NCBI GenBank assembly: GCA_963682025.1
Contig: OY821518.1
Location: forward strand, 35,976,059 to 36,040,058
DNA length: 64,000 bases
Reading direction: 5' to 3'
Source of the DNA: Cordilura impudica
Taxonomy: Eukaryota; Arthropoda; Insecta; Diptera; Scathophagidae
Positions 1 through 11,342 of the stretch are shown here, in pieces. The notes under the pieces were generated by a model. The model was not told the origin of the DNA. It worked only from the letters and a program-made list of their open reading frames with translations, and ran no database searches. How positions within the stretch are numbered: position 1 is the first letter of the stretch; the number at the start of each line of letters is the position of its first letter. The translations under genes were made by a program, and so were the position numbers.

Positions 1-2759
1 CAAAAAAATTACCTTCTCTAAAAAAGTAAATTTTCTAAAATTTTTTTTTTCTTTTCTTAAAAAATACCTCTTCTTAAAAAGTTGCCACATTCTTAAAAAT
101 TATCTGTTCTTAGAAAAGCACCTTTTTTATAATAAATATTTTTTTTTAAACAAAAACACAAGTAATTTTTCTTAGTAAACTACCTTTCCTATTAATAATG
201 TCCTGTTTTGGAAAAAGTTAAACTTTTGGGAAAAGTACTTTTTCTTAAAAAGTAAATTCTCTTGAAAGGTACATTTTCTTTAAAAACAGCTTTTCTTAAA
301 AAGCACCATTTCATCAGGTTTTTTAATTTTATTAACAAAAAGTAATTTTTCTTTAAAATGTGTATTTTCTTAAAAAGAATTATTTCTTATAAAGGTTACA
401 TTTTTAAAAAATCCCATTTTCTTAGAAAAGTACATTTTCTTAAAAAAAGTGCCTTTTCTTAAAAAAGTATCTTTTTTAAAAATGTACCTTTCCTTATAAA
501 AAAACTTTTCTAAAACTGTTTATTTACCTAAAAAAATATATTTTCCTGAAAAAGTAACTTTTTAAAAAAATGGTGTTTTTTTAAAAGAAGTACCATTAGA
601 AAAGTTTTTCTTTTAATAGGTTTTCTTAAAAGCCACATTTGTTTAAACAGGTTCCTTTTATTAAAGTACCTTAAAACTTAACTTTATAAAAACAATCTTT
701 CCTTAAAACTTTGCTGTTTTAAATAAGAGCCTTCTCTAAAAAAAGTACATTTTCCTTAAAAGTGCGTTTTCTTTAAAAAATTACCTTAAAAAAGTACCTC
801 TTCCTAAAAAGATACCATTTTCTAAAAAAGTACATTTTCATAGAAAGAACAACTCCTGAAAAAGGTAATTTTTTTATGTAGTATCTATAAAAATCACCTT
901 TTCTTAAAAAGTTTTTTTTTCACAAAAGTAAATTTTTTAATAAGTTAATTTTCTACAAAATGAACTTTTTTTTTTTTTTGAAGTAGCAATTGTTTTTAAA
1001 GTACCTTTTTCAGAAATTTACCTTTACAACGCACCCCCCACCCCCCAAAAAAAGTTCCTTTTCTTAAAAAAGCAATTTTTCTCATAAATTTAATTTTTTT
1101 AAAATATGAGTTTTGTTAAAAATGTACGTTTCTTTAAAGAAAACTTCCCATAAAAAAAACTTTTTTCTTAAAAAAGTACTTCTTCGTAAAAAAGTGACTT
1201 TTCAGGTCCTCTCTTAAAAAGTATCTTAAAAATTATTGCCTTTTCTTAGGAGAGTACACTTTCTTAAAAATTTACCTTCACAACTATCTCTTCTTAAAAG
1301 GCAATTTCCGAAAAAGAAACATCTTTTAAAAAGACTTTTTTATAAGAACCTTTTCATAAAAGGAGATTTTTTTTTTTTTTAAAGTACACTTTCATAAAAT
1401 AGTAAATTTTTTAAAAACCAAAATAATTTCCTTTTTAAAAATTCCTTTTCTTAAGAAAGTACATAAATTTTCTTACAAATATATTTTTCCATAAAAAAAA
1501 ACTTTCCATAAAAAAAACTTTTCATAAAAAGTACATTTTCTCAAAAATAACCTTTTCGTAAAAAAGTAACTTTTCAGACCTTCTCTTAAAAAGTATCTTA
1601 AAAATTACATTTTCTTAAAAATTTAGCTCAACAACTACCTTTTCTTAAAAAGACCTTCCAACAAGAAACGTTTTTTTAAAAAGAAACGTTTTTTTAAAAA
1701 TAACCTTTTCATATAAGCAGATTTTTTTTTAAAGTACATTTTCTTAAAAAGTTCATTTTCGTAAAAAAAATTATTTGTTTTAAAAAGTTGCTTTTCTTAA
1801 GAAAGTACTTTTTTTAAAAATTACCATTTGTAAAAAGTACATTTATCTAAAAAATATATTTCCTTAAAAAGAAAATCTTCTTTTAAAAGAACCTTTTCCC
1901 AAAAAAGCCCCTTTTTTGAAAAATTACCTTTTCTGGAAAAAGTAATATCTCTTAAAAAACTGCCTTTTCTAAAATATACCTATCCCCAGAAAATACCTTT
2001 TCCTAAGCGTATATCTTTTCTCAAAAAAGTACCTTTCATAAAAAAAAAATTCCATAAAAAAAACCCTTTTCTTAAAAAGTATAGTTTCACAAAAAAAGAA
2101 ATTTTCAGACCTGCTCTTAAAAATATCTTAAAAATTATTTTAAAATAAGTGCATTTTTTTTAAATTTCCTTAATAATTACCTTTTCTTAAAAGAATCATC
2201 TTTTAAAAAGAAACTTTTTTTAAACGTACTTTTTTTAAAAATAACTTTTTCTAAAAAAGTACCATTTTTAAAAAGTACCTTTTTTAAAAAGTACCTTTTT
2301 TAAAAAGTACCTTTTTTAAAAAGTACCTTTTTTAAAAAGTACCTTTTTTAAAAAGTACCTTTTCTAAAAAAAATATTATTTTATATGAATTTCCATATAA
2401 CATTAAGTTTTCTTAAAAAAGTTAATTTTCATAAAGAATTCATTTCTAAAAAGTTCCATTTTTAAAAAGTACGTTTTATCAAAAATGGTGCCTTATCTTA
2501 AAAAAGTAAATGTTTTTAAATTATCTTTTTTTAAGAAAAGTAGATTTTAATAAAAAAGTGTCATTTCGTAAAAAATTAATTTCCTTAAATAAATAAATTT
2601 CCTTTAAAAAGTTCCTTTTCTTTTCCGTTTCTTAAAAAGAATTTCGTTTTCTTAAGAAAGTACATTTCCTTAAAAAAGTACCATTTATAGTAATAAAAAT
2701 TACATATTATCAAAAAGTATATGTTCTTAAAAAATTACTTTCTCTTTAAAATTTTAATT
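1..2759. repeat. Degenerate GTAC-type minisatellite array (array I)
   Basis: Nearly the whole stretch consists of diverged copies of a 16-20 bp unit of the form TTTCTTAAAAAAGTACCT. Each unit alternates a T-rich and an A-rich half around GTAC, so it is close to a dyad. Units vary in length and sequence, which points to an old array. Open frames in it are low-complexity Lys/Phe/Leu strings and are not genes. The same unit recurs at 3061-3360, 3715-4190, 41690-43095, 43810-44450 and 45927-46085. Confidence 0.85.
2275..2360. repeat. Perfect 16-bp tandem block inside array I
   Basis: The start of GTACC recurs at 2275, 2291, 2307, 2323, 2339 and 2355, exactly 16 bp apart, with an identical unit GTACCTTTTTTAAAAA. 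The surrounding array is heavily diverged, so this block looks recently homogenised or expanded. Confidence 0.9.
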
Positions 2760-2966
2760 TTAAAAGATTCTCTTTGTTATAAAAACATTTTGTTAAAAAT
2801 AAATAAAAACAAGTTTTTTTATTTTATTTTTTTTATTTTTTATTTTTTTTTTTAAATTAATAAAAAAAAAAATAAAAAAAAAAAAAAATAAAAAAAAAAA
2901 AAATTAAAAAAACTTGTTTTTATTTATTTTTAACAAAATGTTTTTATAACAAAGAGAATCTTTTAA
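2760..2966. repeat. Long near-perfect palindrome (hairpin)
   Basis: The left arm begins TTAAAAGATTCTCTTTG at 2760 and the right arm ends with its reverse complement at 2966. The outer ~55 bases of each arm match, and the A/T-only centre also pairs approximately. There is essentially no unpaired loop. It could be a genuine foldback or an inverted-duplication assembly artefact. Confidence 0.8.
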
Positions 2967-3060
2967 CAACCGATGACCTTAAGCCGAACTATATTCACCA
3001 TTCAACAACATAACAGGTCAACAAAAATCTAAATTATCAACATTTTAATTTTAATAAAAA

Positions 3061-3360
3061 AAAAAAATACTTTTCTTTAAAAAATTACCTTTTTTTGAAA
3101 AAGTACTTTCTCTTCAAAAAATCTTTTTTAAAAATTTACCTTTCCCTAGAAAATACCTTTTCCTAGAATAGTACCTTTCCTTAAGGTAGTAGTTTTCTTC
3201 AAAAAATACATTTTCTTAAAGTTATATCTTTTAGAAAAGTAGCTTTGCAGACCTTCCTTAAGAATTATTTTAAAAATTATCTTTTCTTTGCTACATTTTT
3301 AAAAAAAATACTTTAAAAAGGGCCCTTTCTTAAAAGTAGCTTTCTTTTAAAGGGAAAGCT
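3061..3360. repeat. Array I, second segment
   Basis: This is the same degenerate GTAC-type unit as at 1-2759, resuming after about 95 bases of ordinary AT-rich sequence that follow the palindrome. No coding signal is visible. Confidence 0.7.
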
Positions 3361-3364
3361 TTTG

Positions 3365-3715
3365 GAGTGTAAACATCTATACGCTCAGTGTAGTCAAAAT
3401 CTATTTCACAATACAATCACATAAACAGAGTAAGACAAAAACGGTGTGACGTATGAGTGTATTGATGTAAAGATTACTGCAGCTAATTCTGCAACCCTCA
3501 GGTATAACAACGTTAACAATTTCACAATATAAACTAATTCAACAATCAAGAAATATAACACAATCGCATATATAACAATATAGAAGTATAACAGCTAATT
3601 AAACTATGCTAAATGTGTAACAACTCAAAATTGAAAAAAATGTACTGACAGCACAATTACTTCCAACTGAAAAAATCTTTAATTACATTTCCATTGTGAT
3701 CGAACTCACATAGTT
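3365..3715 (+). repeat. Dispersed repeat family C, copy at 3.4 kb
   Basis: The segment around 3367-3480 (GTGTAAACATCTATACGC, then CTATTTCACAATACAATCAC) matches 48270-48390 and, more distantly, 63480-63600. Its right part (CATTTCCATTGTGATCG..CTCACAT) resembles 51835-51870. It is embedded in array I. I do not recognise the family and see no coding potential. Confidence 0.65.
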
Positions 3716-4190
3716 TTTTTTAAACGTACCTTTATTTCAAAAAATAATTTTTTTTTAAAGAACATTTTTTTAAAACAGTACATTTTCTAAAAAAAATGGT
3801 TTCTTAAAAACGTTCATTTTCTAAACATTTTTTCTTTTCCTAAATAAGTTTATTTTGAAGGTATATTTCCTACATAAATACCATTTTAAAAAGTACTTGT
3901 ATCAAAAAAATCTCCTTATCTTAAAAAGGTAAATTTTCTTTAAAAATTTATTTATTTTAAAATTCATTTTTTTAAGAAGATTTTAATAAAATTGGAACAT
4001 TTCTAAAAAATAAATTTCCCAAAAAAAAAAAAATAAATTTCCTTTTAAAGTAAATTTTCTTAAAAAAATCCCATTTCTTGATAAATTGCCTTTTCTTGAA
4101 AAAGTACTTTCTTTTAAAGGGTACATTTTCTTCAGAAAAGCATAATATTTCTTTTAAAAGTACCTTTTCATAGAGAGTAAATTTTCTAAA
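3715..4190. repeat. Array I, third segment
   Basis: Degenerate copies of the TTTCTTAAAAAAGTACC unit resume immediately after the family C piece. A 78-codon minus-strand open frame here is Lys/Phe-rich array sequence, not a gene. Confidence 0.7.
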
Positions 4191-4646
4191 ACACTCACAC
4201 ATATACAATTTAGATTCCTCATTTTGTCAGCAAAAAAAGTTGGAGATACCGTCACAATTCATAAATTTCTCCAAAGCTGTTTTTAAAGGCCTCCTTTCAA
4301 ACTGAAATCTTTTATGATTTTTATTAAGACTAAACTCAACTAAATAATTACAACGCAATATTTACTATAAATATTGCACGCGAGTTTCGTAAACTGTACT
4401 GTGTTAATCACATTTGAAAAATGACTATGAAACAATGAACGATTAATAATTGCAAGTTAGTTTTTAGTCCGCTTCTTCTTAGTTGCAAACAACCAGTATG
4501 GCAGTATGGCACCATTTATACTGTGTTTACATTGCCTTAACTGATATAATCTGTGCTTGGATATCTCATTTAAAAACTATGGATTAGTTAAAATTAAGAA
4601 AGCTTTCCCCACTAAGACCAGTTTTGATCATTAAGATTAACGTATA
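4191..4646. other. AT-rich stretch without recognised gene
   Basis: This is ordinary non-repetitive AT-rich sequence between array I and the first Helitron copy. I see no exon, RNA gene or element end in it. Confidence 0.5.
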
Positions 4647-5790
4647 TTAGCAGATTCCCTCGCTCGAAATTCGAGTGCAATATCTAGGCGGCTTTATTTT
4701 TCAACTTAGCCAATTCACAAACCAACACTTTTTTTATACCCTATACCACTATGTGGTTTGGGTATAATGACTTTGTGCTGCTGTTTGTAACAACCAAAAA
4801 TATTTGACCTAGACCCATCTTAAATTATACCGATCGAATCAGAATCACTTTCTGAGTTGATTTAACAATGTCCGTCCGTCCGTCCGTCCGTCCGTCTGTG
4901 TGTCAATGTAAAGCTTGTAATCAAACTGCAGGTCGCAAATATGAATATATTTTGATGAAATTTGGTATATAAGCTTTTATCGGCCATGGGATGAACGCAA
5001 TTGAAATTGGTGAGAATCGGTCGATGTTCAGACCTAGCCCCCATACAAATTACCCATATGAAATCGACATAAATTGCCATAAGATCCAAATTGTCATATA
5101 GATCTTACTCAAATTGGGTTTGTATGCGTTCATTACATCCACTAATGAGTAGTCCAAAAATGATCCCTTTGACCCCATATAGAGCTGCTTCCCGATCTTC
5201 ACTTAAATCTATTAAAAAACAAAAATATTGCACTGATTCTTCTCAAATTTTGTTTGTATATATTTTTGCAAAATACAAGAGACTTTACCAAACATGATCA
5301 TGATCGGTCCATTTTTGGACCAAGTCCCTATATAGATATAGCATCCGATATGAACTTTTTCATATCTGCAGCCAAAAAAAATAATAAAAATCCCACTCAA
5401 ATTTGGTTTTTGCTTATTTTCTATGTCCAGTTAGTTGGGCCTAAGAGATAGGGTCTCTAAACGCATGGTATAGGGTATCTTATAGTCGGTCTAGACCGAC
5501 TATAATTTTCTTACTTGTTTATTATTGCGAATGAAGATAGCAAACTCATTAACAAACACTTTAACAAATTAAATAAAACCCACATATCATATGTATAATT
5601 TTATGTATATGTAGTAGTAACTTTAAATGCAATTTACTCCAAATAAAGGAAAAAATTTAAAAATCTGTAAATCTGCAAAACGGCTAAAAAGAAATACCTT
5701 TCGAATAATGTACGTTTGGTCAAAATCGGGATAAAACGGTAGAACAAAACATCGGTCACAAGAAATCGCCTAGCCTATTAATATTATTTA
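4647..5790 (-). mobile_element. Non-autonomous Helitron HelB, copy 1 (split by F1-a)
   Basis: Read on the minus strand, the 3' end carries the hairpin CTCGAATTTCGAG followed within ~15 bases by GGAATCTGCTAA, a CTRR-type Helitron terminus next to a T. The 5' end resembles the family's TCTATAATATTAATAGGC start near 5790. The body is interrupted by F1-a at 4731-5520. The uninterrupted order is seen in copy 4 (24845-25171), where the flanking sequences are nearly contiguous. There is no coding capacity, so mobilisation would need an autonomous Rep/helicase partner. Confidence 0.75.
4731..5520 (+). mobile_element. F1 element copy a (mini-me/DINE-1-like), full length
   Basis: This is an intact ~790-bp F1 element. 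The 5' end TTTTTATACCCTATACCA forms a hairpin with TGGTTTGGGTATA. A (GTCC)n/(GTCT)n tract follows at ~4870-4900. The 3' end has TGGTATAGGGTAT, the inverse of the 5' subterminal repeat, then a 24-bp perfect palindrome at 5481-5504 with core AGTCGGTCTAGACCGACT, then TTTTCTTACTTGTTT. Subterminal inverted repeats, an internal GTCY microsatellite and a 3' palindrome match known mini-me/DINE-1 (Helentron-associated) architecture; the class is inference. It sits inside HelB copy 1. Short open frames in it recur in every copy and are shadows. Confidence 0.8.
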
Positions 5791-5967
5791 TATATGTTAA
5801 GGCTGTTTATAAAAGAAATCAATATACAGTGTACCGTGTACTCACACATTTGAGTGACTTTTTAATTTATAAAAATTGATATATATAATTTAATAACTTT
5901 CGACATGTAGGCTTTATTTTGTACTGAAGGTTACTGTAAAAACACAATTAGCCTTATAAACCAAGCA

Positions 5968-6757
5968 AAACAAGTAAGAAAATTATAGTCGGTCTAGACC
6001 GACTATACGATACCCTATACCATGCGTTTAGAAACCCTATCTCTTAGGCCCAACTAACTGGACATAGAAAATAAGCAAAAACCAAATTTGAGTGGGATTT
6101 TTATTAATTTTTTTGGTTTTAGATATGAAAAAGTTCATATCGGATGCTATATCTATATGGAGACTAGGTCCAAAAATGGACCGATCCTGATCATGTTTGG
6201 TAAAGTCTCTTGTATTTTCCAAAAATATATACAAACAAAATTTGAGAAGAATCAGTGCAATATTTTTGTTTTTTAATAGATTTAAGTGAAGATCGGGAAG
6301 CAGCTCTATATGGGGCCGAAGGTATCATTTTTGGATTACTCATTAATGGATGTAATGAACACATACAAACCCAATTTGAGTAATATCTATATGACAATTT
6401 GGATCTTATTGCAATTTATGTCGATTTCATAGGGGTAATTTGTATGGGGACTGGGTCTGAACATGGACCGATTCTCACCAATTTCAATAGCGTTCATCCC
6501 ATGGCCGATAAAAGCTTATATACCAAATTTCATCAAAATATATTCAGAGTTGCGACCTGCAGTTTGATTACAAGGTTTACATGGACACACAGACGGACGG
6601 ACGGACGGACGGACGGACATTGTTAAATCAACTCAAAAAGTGATTCTGATTCGATCGGTATAATTAAAGATGGGTCTAGGTCAAATATTTTTGGTTGTTA
6701 CAAACAGCAGCACAAAGTCATTATACCCAAACCACATAGTGGTATAGGGTATAAAAA
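5968..6757 (-). mobile_element. F1 element copy b, full length, inverted
   Basis: This is a full-length F1 copy in the opposite orientation to copy a. It starts AAACAAGTAAGAAAATTATAG, with the palindrome at 5984-6007, and ends with the CCACATAGTGGTATAGGGTATA hairpin at ~6757. The tetranucleotide tract appears as (GGAC)n near 6592-6617. It lies about 450 bp from copy a and differs by scattered substitutions. Confidence 0.8.
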
Positions 6758-7367
6758 GCTAATGTCGTATTTTTCGTAGGAGATGTTAATGATATAAAAT
6801 CGTTTAATATCTTGAAAAGTAATAAATTAAAAAAAAAAATTATATTTGTGTTGATGTAAACGCAAACCTTGACTACGAAATGCACTGGGCACAATATTGA
6901 CCCCATTATTTTGTTGTTTTTTTTTTGTCCTTTAGCTAGCAGAATTTTTCTTCATCATTATTAATGTAAATATTTCTTTGCATTATTAAAATGCTTGAAA
7001 AATAGCAAAGAAAATTAAAGTCACTAAAAGGCGTAAAATTAACTAAAGAATATTATAATATTTTCCATGAAAAAAGAACGGAAGTGTAGTTTATTATTAA
7101 AGCAGAAACTTTTTCTTCCATGTTTTTAGTATCCTTGTGTTAAAATTCCTTTTAATCCAACACAGTTTTTTTGATGGTTTGCTCACTGCATTTTGAAACT
7201 TTAACATCTTCTAATTAAAAACAGTTTAAATTGAAAAAAAAAAAAATTAGGCGGTAGTTAACAGATTAGTTTATAACAAAAGCTTTTCAAAAGAAAGTTT
7301 TTAGAAATGTGTTTTCACGCGGTTTGATTTAGAGACATATTTTTCAAAGATAGTTTTCTAGGTCTTC
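6758..7367. other. AT-rich stretch without recognised gene
   Basis: Non-repetitive AT-rich sequence with several poly-A and poly-T runs. Nothing coding or structural is recognised. Confidence 0.5.
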
Positions 7368-8126
7368 ATTATACCCAAACCACATAGTGGTGTGCTGCTG
7401 TTTGTAACAACCAAAAATATTTGACCTAGACCCATCTTTAATTATACTGATCGAATCAGAATCACTTTCTGAGTTGATTTAACAATGTCCGTCCGTCCGT
7501 CCGTCCGTCTGTGTGTCCATGTAAACCTTGTAATCAAACTGCAGGTCGCAAATATTAATATATTTTGACGAACTTTGGTATATAAGCTTTTATCGGCCAT
7601 GGGATGAACGCTATTGAAATTGGTGAGAATAGGTCCATGTTCAGACCTAGCCCCCATACAAATTACCCCTATGAAATCGACATAAATTGTCATAATATCC
7701 AAATTGTCATATAGATCCTACTCAAATTGGGTTTATATGCCTTCATTACATCCATTAATGAGTAGTCCAAAAATGATCCCTTTGGCCCCATATAGAGCTG
7801 CTTCCCGATCTTCACTTAAATCTATTAAAAAACAAAAATATTGCACTGATTCTTCTCAAATTTTGTTTGTATATATTTTTGCAAAATACAAGAGACTTTA
7901 CCAAACATCAGGATCGGTCCATTTTTGGACCTAGTCCCCATATGGATATAGCATCCGATATGAACTTTTTCATATCTGCAGCCAAAAAAAATAAAAATCC
8001 CACTCAAATTTGGTTTTTGCTTATTTTCTATGTCCAGTTAGTTGGGCCTAAGAGATAGGGTTTCTAAACGCATGGTATAGGATATTGTATAGTCGGTCTA
8101 GACCGACTATAATTTTCTTACTTGTT
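7368..8126 (+). mobile_element. F1 element copy c with inverted 5' hairpin
   Basis: From about 7393 onward this is a standard F1 copy: GTGCTGCTGTTTGTAAC, the (GTCC)n tract at ~7490, the 3' palindrome around 8091-8110 and the CTTACTTGTTT end. The 5' terminus is abnormal. Instead of TATACCCTATACC...GTGG it reads CATTATACCCAAACCACATAGTGG, the reverse complement of the usual terminal hairpin, and it has lost a few bases before GTGCTGCTG. Confidence 0.75.
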
Positions 8127-9642
8127 TTATTTTCGAGTTTTCTGATTTTGGAGGTAATCTCAATTTTTAAAATCAATCAGTTTTTTTAGGGCCTATAAAA
8201 AATGAAACCATCTCTATGAAATATGTTCATTTATAAATATTTTTTTTTTGTCCAATTTTTCATTTCCTTTCATCTGGCAACATTGTGTGTAAAGGAGCCT
8301 TTATTAAAACTAAACTTATTTAAAGTGCAAACAAGAGAGAAGAACAATGTACTTGTTTATACGCAACTCTTTTACAGTGATTTATTGACATTGCAGTCCA
8401 TTTTTAAAGCGCCGGAAATTCTATGTTATAAGTCACGTTGAGGGTCGCCGCTTAAAAACTTGAAACTATTGTACACAAACAAATACCAAAAATGGACAAC
8501 GATAATATTAATGTGTGCGTGTGTGTGTCGGATTATGTGGTTGTGCATACATTTTCAAATAATACTAGCGGCAACCAGCGAATATTGTTTCGCCCTGGCT
8601 TTTATGCTCAAAAATATCAGGCATATGAACCCAAAGACTGACCCACTGGTATATACTTAATATTATGACTCCATCTCCTTTGACCACACATAAGCGAACT
8701 AAACCATTGTGTTACTCTCACTGAAATATGATGTGAATATGAAGGCAATCGGTTTGGCTGGGAGGAAGCTTCAAATCTATGCCAACGATTTTTTTCCAAA
8801 TTTTTTTTTCTGTTTCATTGATAAGATGTATTCCTTTTATTTGGCCATCTATGAGTTTGAATAATCTTAACAAATATCCTATGAGTATCCTGGGTGTGAC
8901 GACGGCTCTGGCTAGAAATAAATAAATGAATAGTGTGTTATAGAAAAACCAAAGACTAATGCTTTTGCTACTAACACTGTGGCACTGCGGAAATGTTAGT
9001 ATGCGGATTTTGGTGTCGACCACTTTAAATTGTTAAAGCAGCAATAAATATTCACCACCACTCGCACACACTTACACACACACACACATTTAAATTTTCC
9101 CATTTACACATACACCAAACATACATCTAATGCGTATTAAAATTCATGCTTTTGTCGCCTCTGCATGCTTCTGAATATGAGTTTGCATATTCTTGGGTTT
9201 TAAATATGACGAACATTTTATGAATGTTGGCGATAATGGTTTTTAGCGGATATTATCATCAGTTATGAACATATGAGAAATTATTTAACGTATTATAAAT
9301 TTCATTAGAGAAGAAAGCAGCAGAGGAGTTTCGTTGGCTGGATAGTTTTGATCACAGTACATGATTTTTTTTTATATTTTATTTATATGACTTTTAATAT
9401 GGCGGTCATAATAAATAGTTATGATAAATAGTGAATGTGCTATGTAATGTGATTTAAAGTAATGATTACAATTTAAAATAACTGCAATTTCTTTGGAAAT
9501 GTTTTAGGTATAAGTGATGGAAAGTAATTTAATAAAAATATGGAAAAATTTGGGATTATGAACATCTCATAAATAATTAAAAAATTAATATGATTAAGAG
9601 ATTTCAAGGTAGGCAGAAAGCGGTTTAGATATTAAATAATCG
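8127..9642. other. AT-rich stretch with (CA)n; no gene recognised
   Basis: The stretch includes a (GT)n run at ~8515-8527 and a (CA)n run at ~9062-9087. Open frames of 60-101 codons occur on both strands but lack recognisable domains and consistent composition. I find no splice-flanked exon. Confidence 0.5.
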
Positions 9643-9861
9643 TTTATATAGCCTACACCGCTGTGTGTATAAGGAGTTTGTGCTGCTCTTTGTAACTACC
9701 AAAAGTATTCGATCTTCTTTTTTTATACCGATCGACTCAGAATTAGTTTCTGAGTTGACTTCGCAATGCCAGCCCAACTGTCTGTCTGTCCATCCTTTCT
9801 TCTGTTCACGTGGTCCAACTAAATTTCGCAAATATGAATATTTTAGATGAAATTAAATATA

Positions 9862-10870
9862 CTAGCAGATCCCAGCCAATTGCTAGGAAATTTTAGTTTT
9901 TCATTTAATAAAGACCCTTAAGGTATGCTAAACAGTTTTAGCCAGTTCATTATTTAATGCATGGAACACATAGACGACAGCGGCTGCACGAACACAGCCT
10001 GTAAAAAATAAAATACACACGTTTATATGAAAACGATTATTTTTACACCTACACAGCTACACGACTACACGACCACTTTTGCTGCTGTAGTCAACTTAGG
10101 CTAATTTCTATTTTCGTTGACTAAAAAACAAAAAAGTGTTGACAATATAACAAAATATGTAAAAGATATTAGTGCTATCAAATATTTTATTTTGTTGAAA
10201 AAATTAATCGCAAAATTAAATGCTATAATAAATCCATTGATAATCAAAAGGGGTTAAGTAAATTTATTTATTTTTACGTTATAATAATGCACTATAAATA
10301 AGTAATTGTATATTTAAGTCATGTTTATATAGAATCATGTATGTTTTTCTATTTTAATAAAGTAAAAAACAGCTGTTATATTGATGTTATATATTGCTGT
10401 CGGTTTCAAAAAAATTAAGTAGCTGACTACACGACTACAACTGCGACCAGCAGCATTTGCAGTCGTGTGTTCGTGTAGCCGCTGTTGTCTATGTGTTTCG
10501 TGCATAACACCTTCTAAATATTGGTTTATGTACAAAATTATTATTCTAATGCTATTGGTTTATGTCCAAAATTATTTTACAATTCAACACAATTAGTATT
10601 GTGAATGAAGAAAACATACTCATTTGTTTTTGCAAACACATTAACAAATTTAATAAACACACACATAGCATTGTATAATATTATGTATGTGTTAGTAGCA
10701 ATCTTAAAAGCATATTACTCCAAAAATATGTAAAAATTTAAAAATCTGTAAACCTGGTGGACAGTTAAAATGAAACACCTTTGAAATGAGATAGGTTTGA
10801 TCAAAATCAAAAGAAAACTGTGTAAGAAATATCGGTCACAAGAAATCGCCTTACATATTAATATTGTAGA
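9862..10870 (-). mobile_element. Non-autonomous Helitron HelB, copy 2 (split by a MITE)
   Basis: On the minus strand it begins TCTACAATATTAATATG at 10870 and ends GGATCTGCTAG at 9862. An A lies before the TC and a T after the CTAG, the standard Helitron A|T target. Its 3' hairpin has decayed. Without the nested MITE (9963-10500) it is ~471 bp. Removing it restores the F1 sequence across the site, so the boundaries are well supported. Confidence 0.8.
9963..10500. mobile_element. 538-bp MITE with ~35-bp imperfect TIRs
   Basis: The left end GGAACACATAGACGACAGC is mirrored at the right end as GTTGTCTATGTGTTTCG, with further pairing through CGGCTGCACGAACACA. Subterminal copies of ACACGACTACA occur near both ends. 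TGCAT flanks the element on both sides (9958-9962 and 10501-10505), a possible 5-bp target duplication. It has no coding capacity. Superfamily is not assigned; hAT-like is possible given the subterminal repeats. Confidence 0.7.
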
Positions 10871-10957
10871 TAAGCTTGTATCGGCCACACGATTAACGCT
10901 ATTGATACTGCTGTAAATCGTTTAGAGTAAGTCCCAATACACATGATCCCTATCAGA

Positions 10958-11342
10958 TCTATAATATTAATAGGCTAGGCAATTCCTTTTGACCAATGTT
11001 TTGTTCTACCGTTTTATCGCAATTTCGACCAAACGTATATTATTTGAAGGGTACTTCTTTTTATACGTTTTGCAGATTTGCAGATTTTTAAATTTTTTAC
11101 TTTATTTTAAGTAAATTGCATTTAAAGTTGCAGCTAATACATACATAAAATTATACAATGCTATGTATGTGTTTATTAAATTTGTTAATGTGTTTGTAAT
11201 AAAAATGAGTTTGATTTTTGTGTTGATTTGTAAGTTGGCTATAATTGATTGGTATACCTTTAGGGTCTTTATTTAATGAAAAAATGAAAAAATAAAATTT
11301 CCTAGAATTTGCACTCGAATTTCGAGGGCTGGAATCTGCTAG
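10958..11342 (+). mobile_element. Non-autonomous Helitron HelB, copy 3 (best reference copy)
   Basis: A 385-bp complete copy. It starts TCTATAATATTAATAGGC after an A at 10957 and ends with the hairpin CTCGAATTTCGAG, GGCTGGAATCTG and CTAG at 11339-11342, followed by T. It is inserted in F1-d in the opposite orientation to copy 2. No Rep/helicase coding is present. Confidence 0.85.

Noticed and set aside
4862..8058. Recurrent 60-86 codon frames (MDLMAIYVDF..., MSYRSYSNW..., MYIFLQNTRDF...)
   Set aside because: The same frames appear in every F1 copy on both strands, with stops and frameshifts at different places. They follow conservation of the element DNA, not protein.
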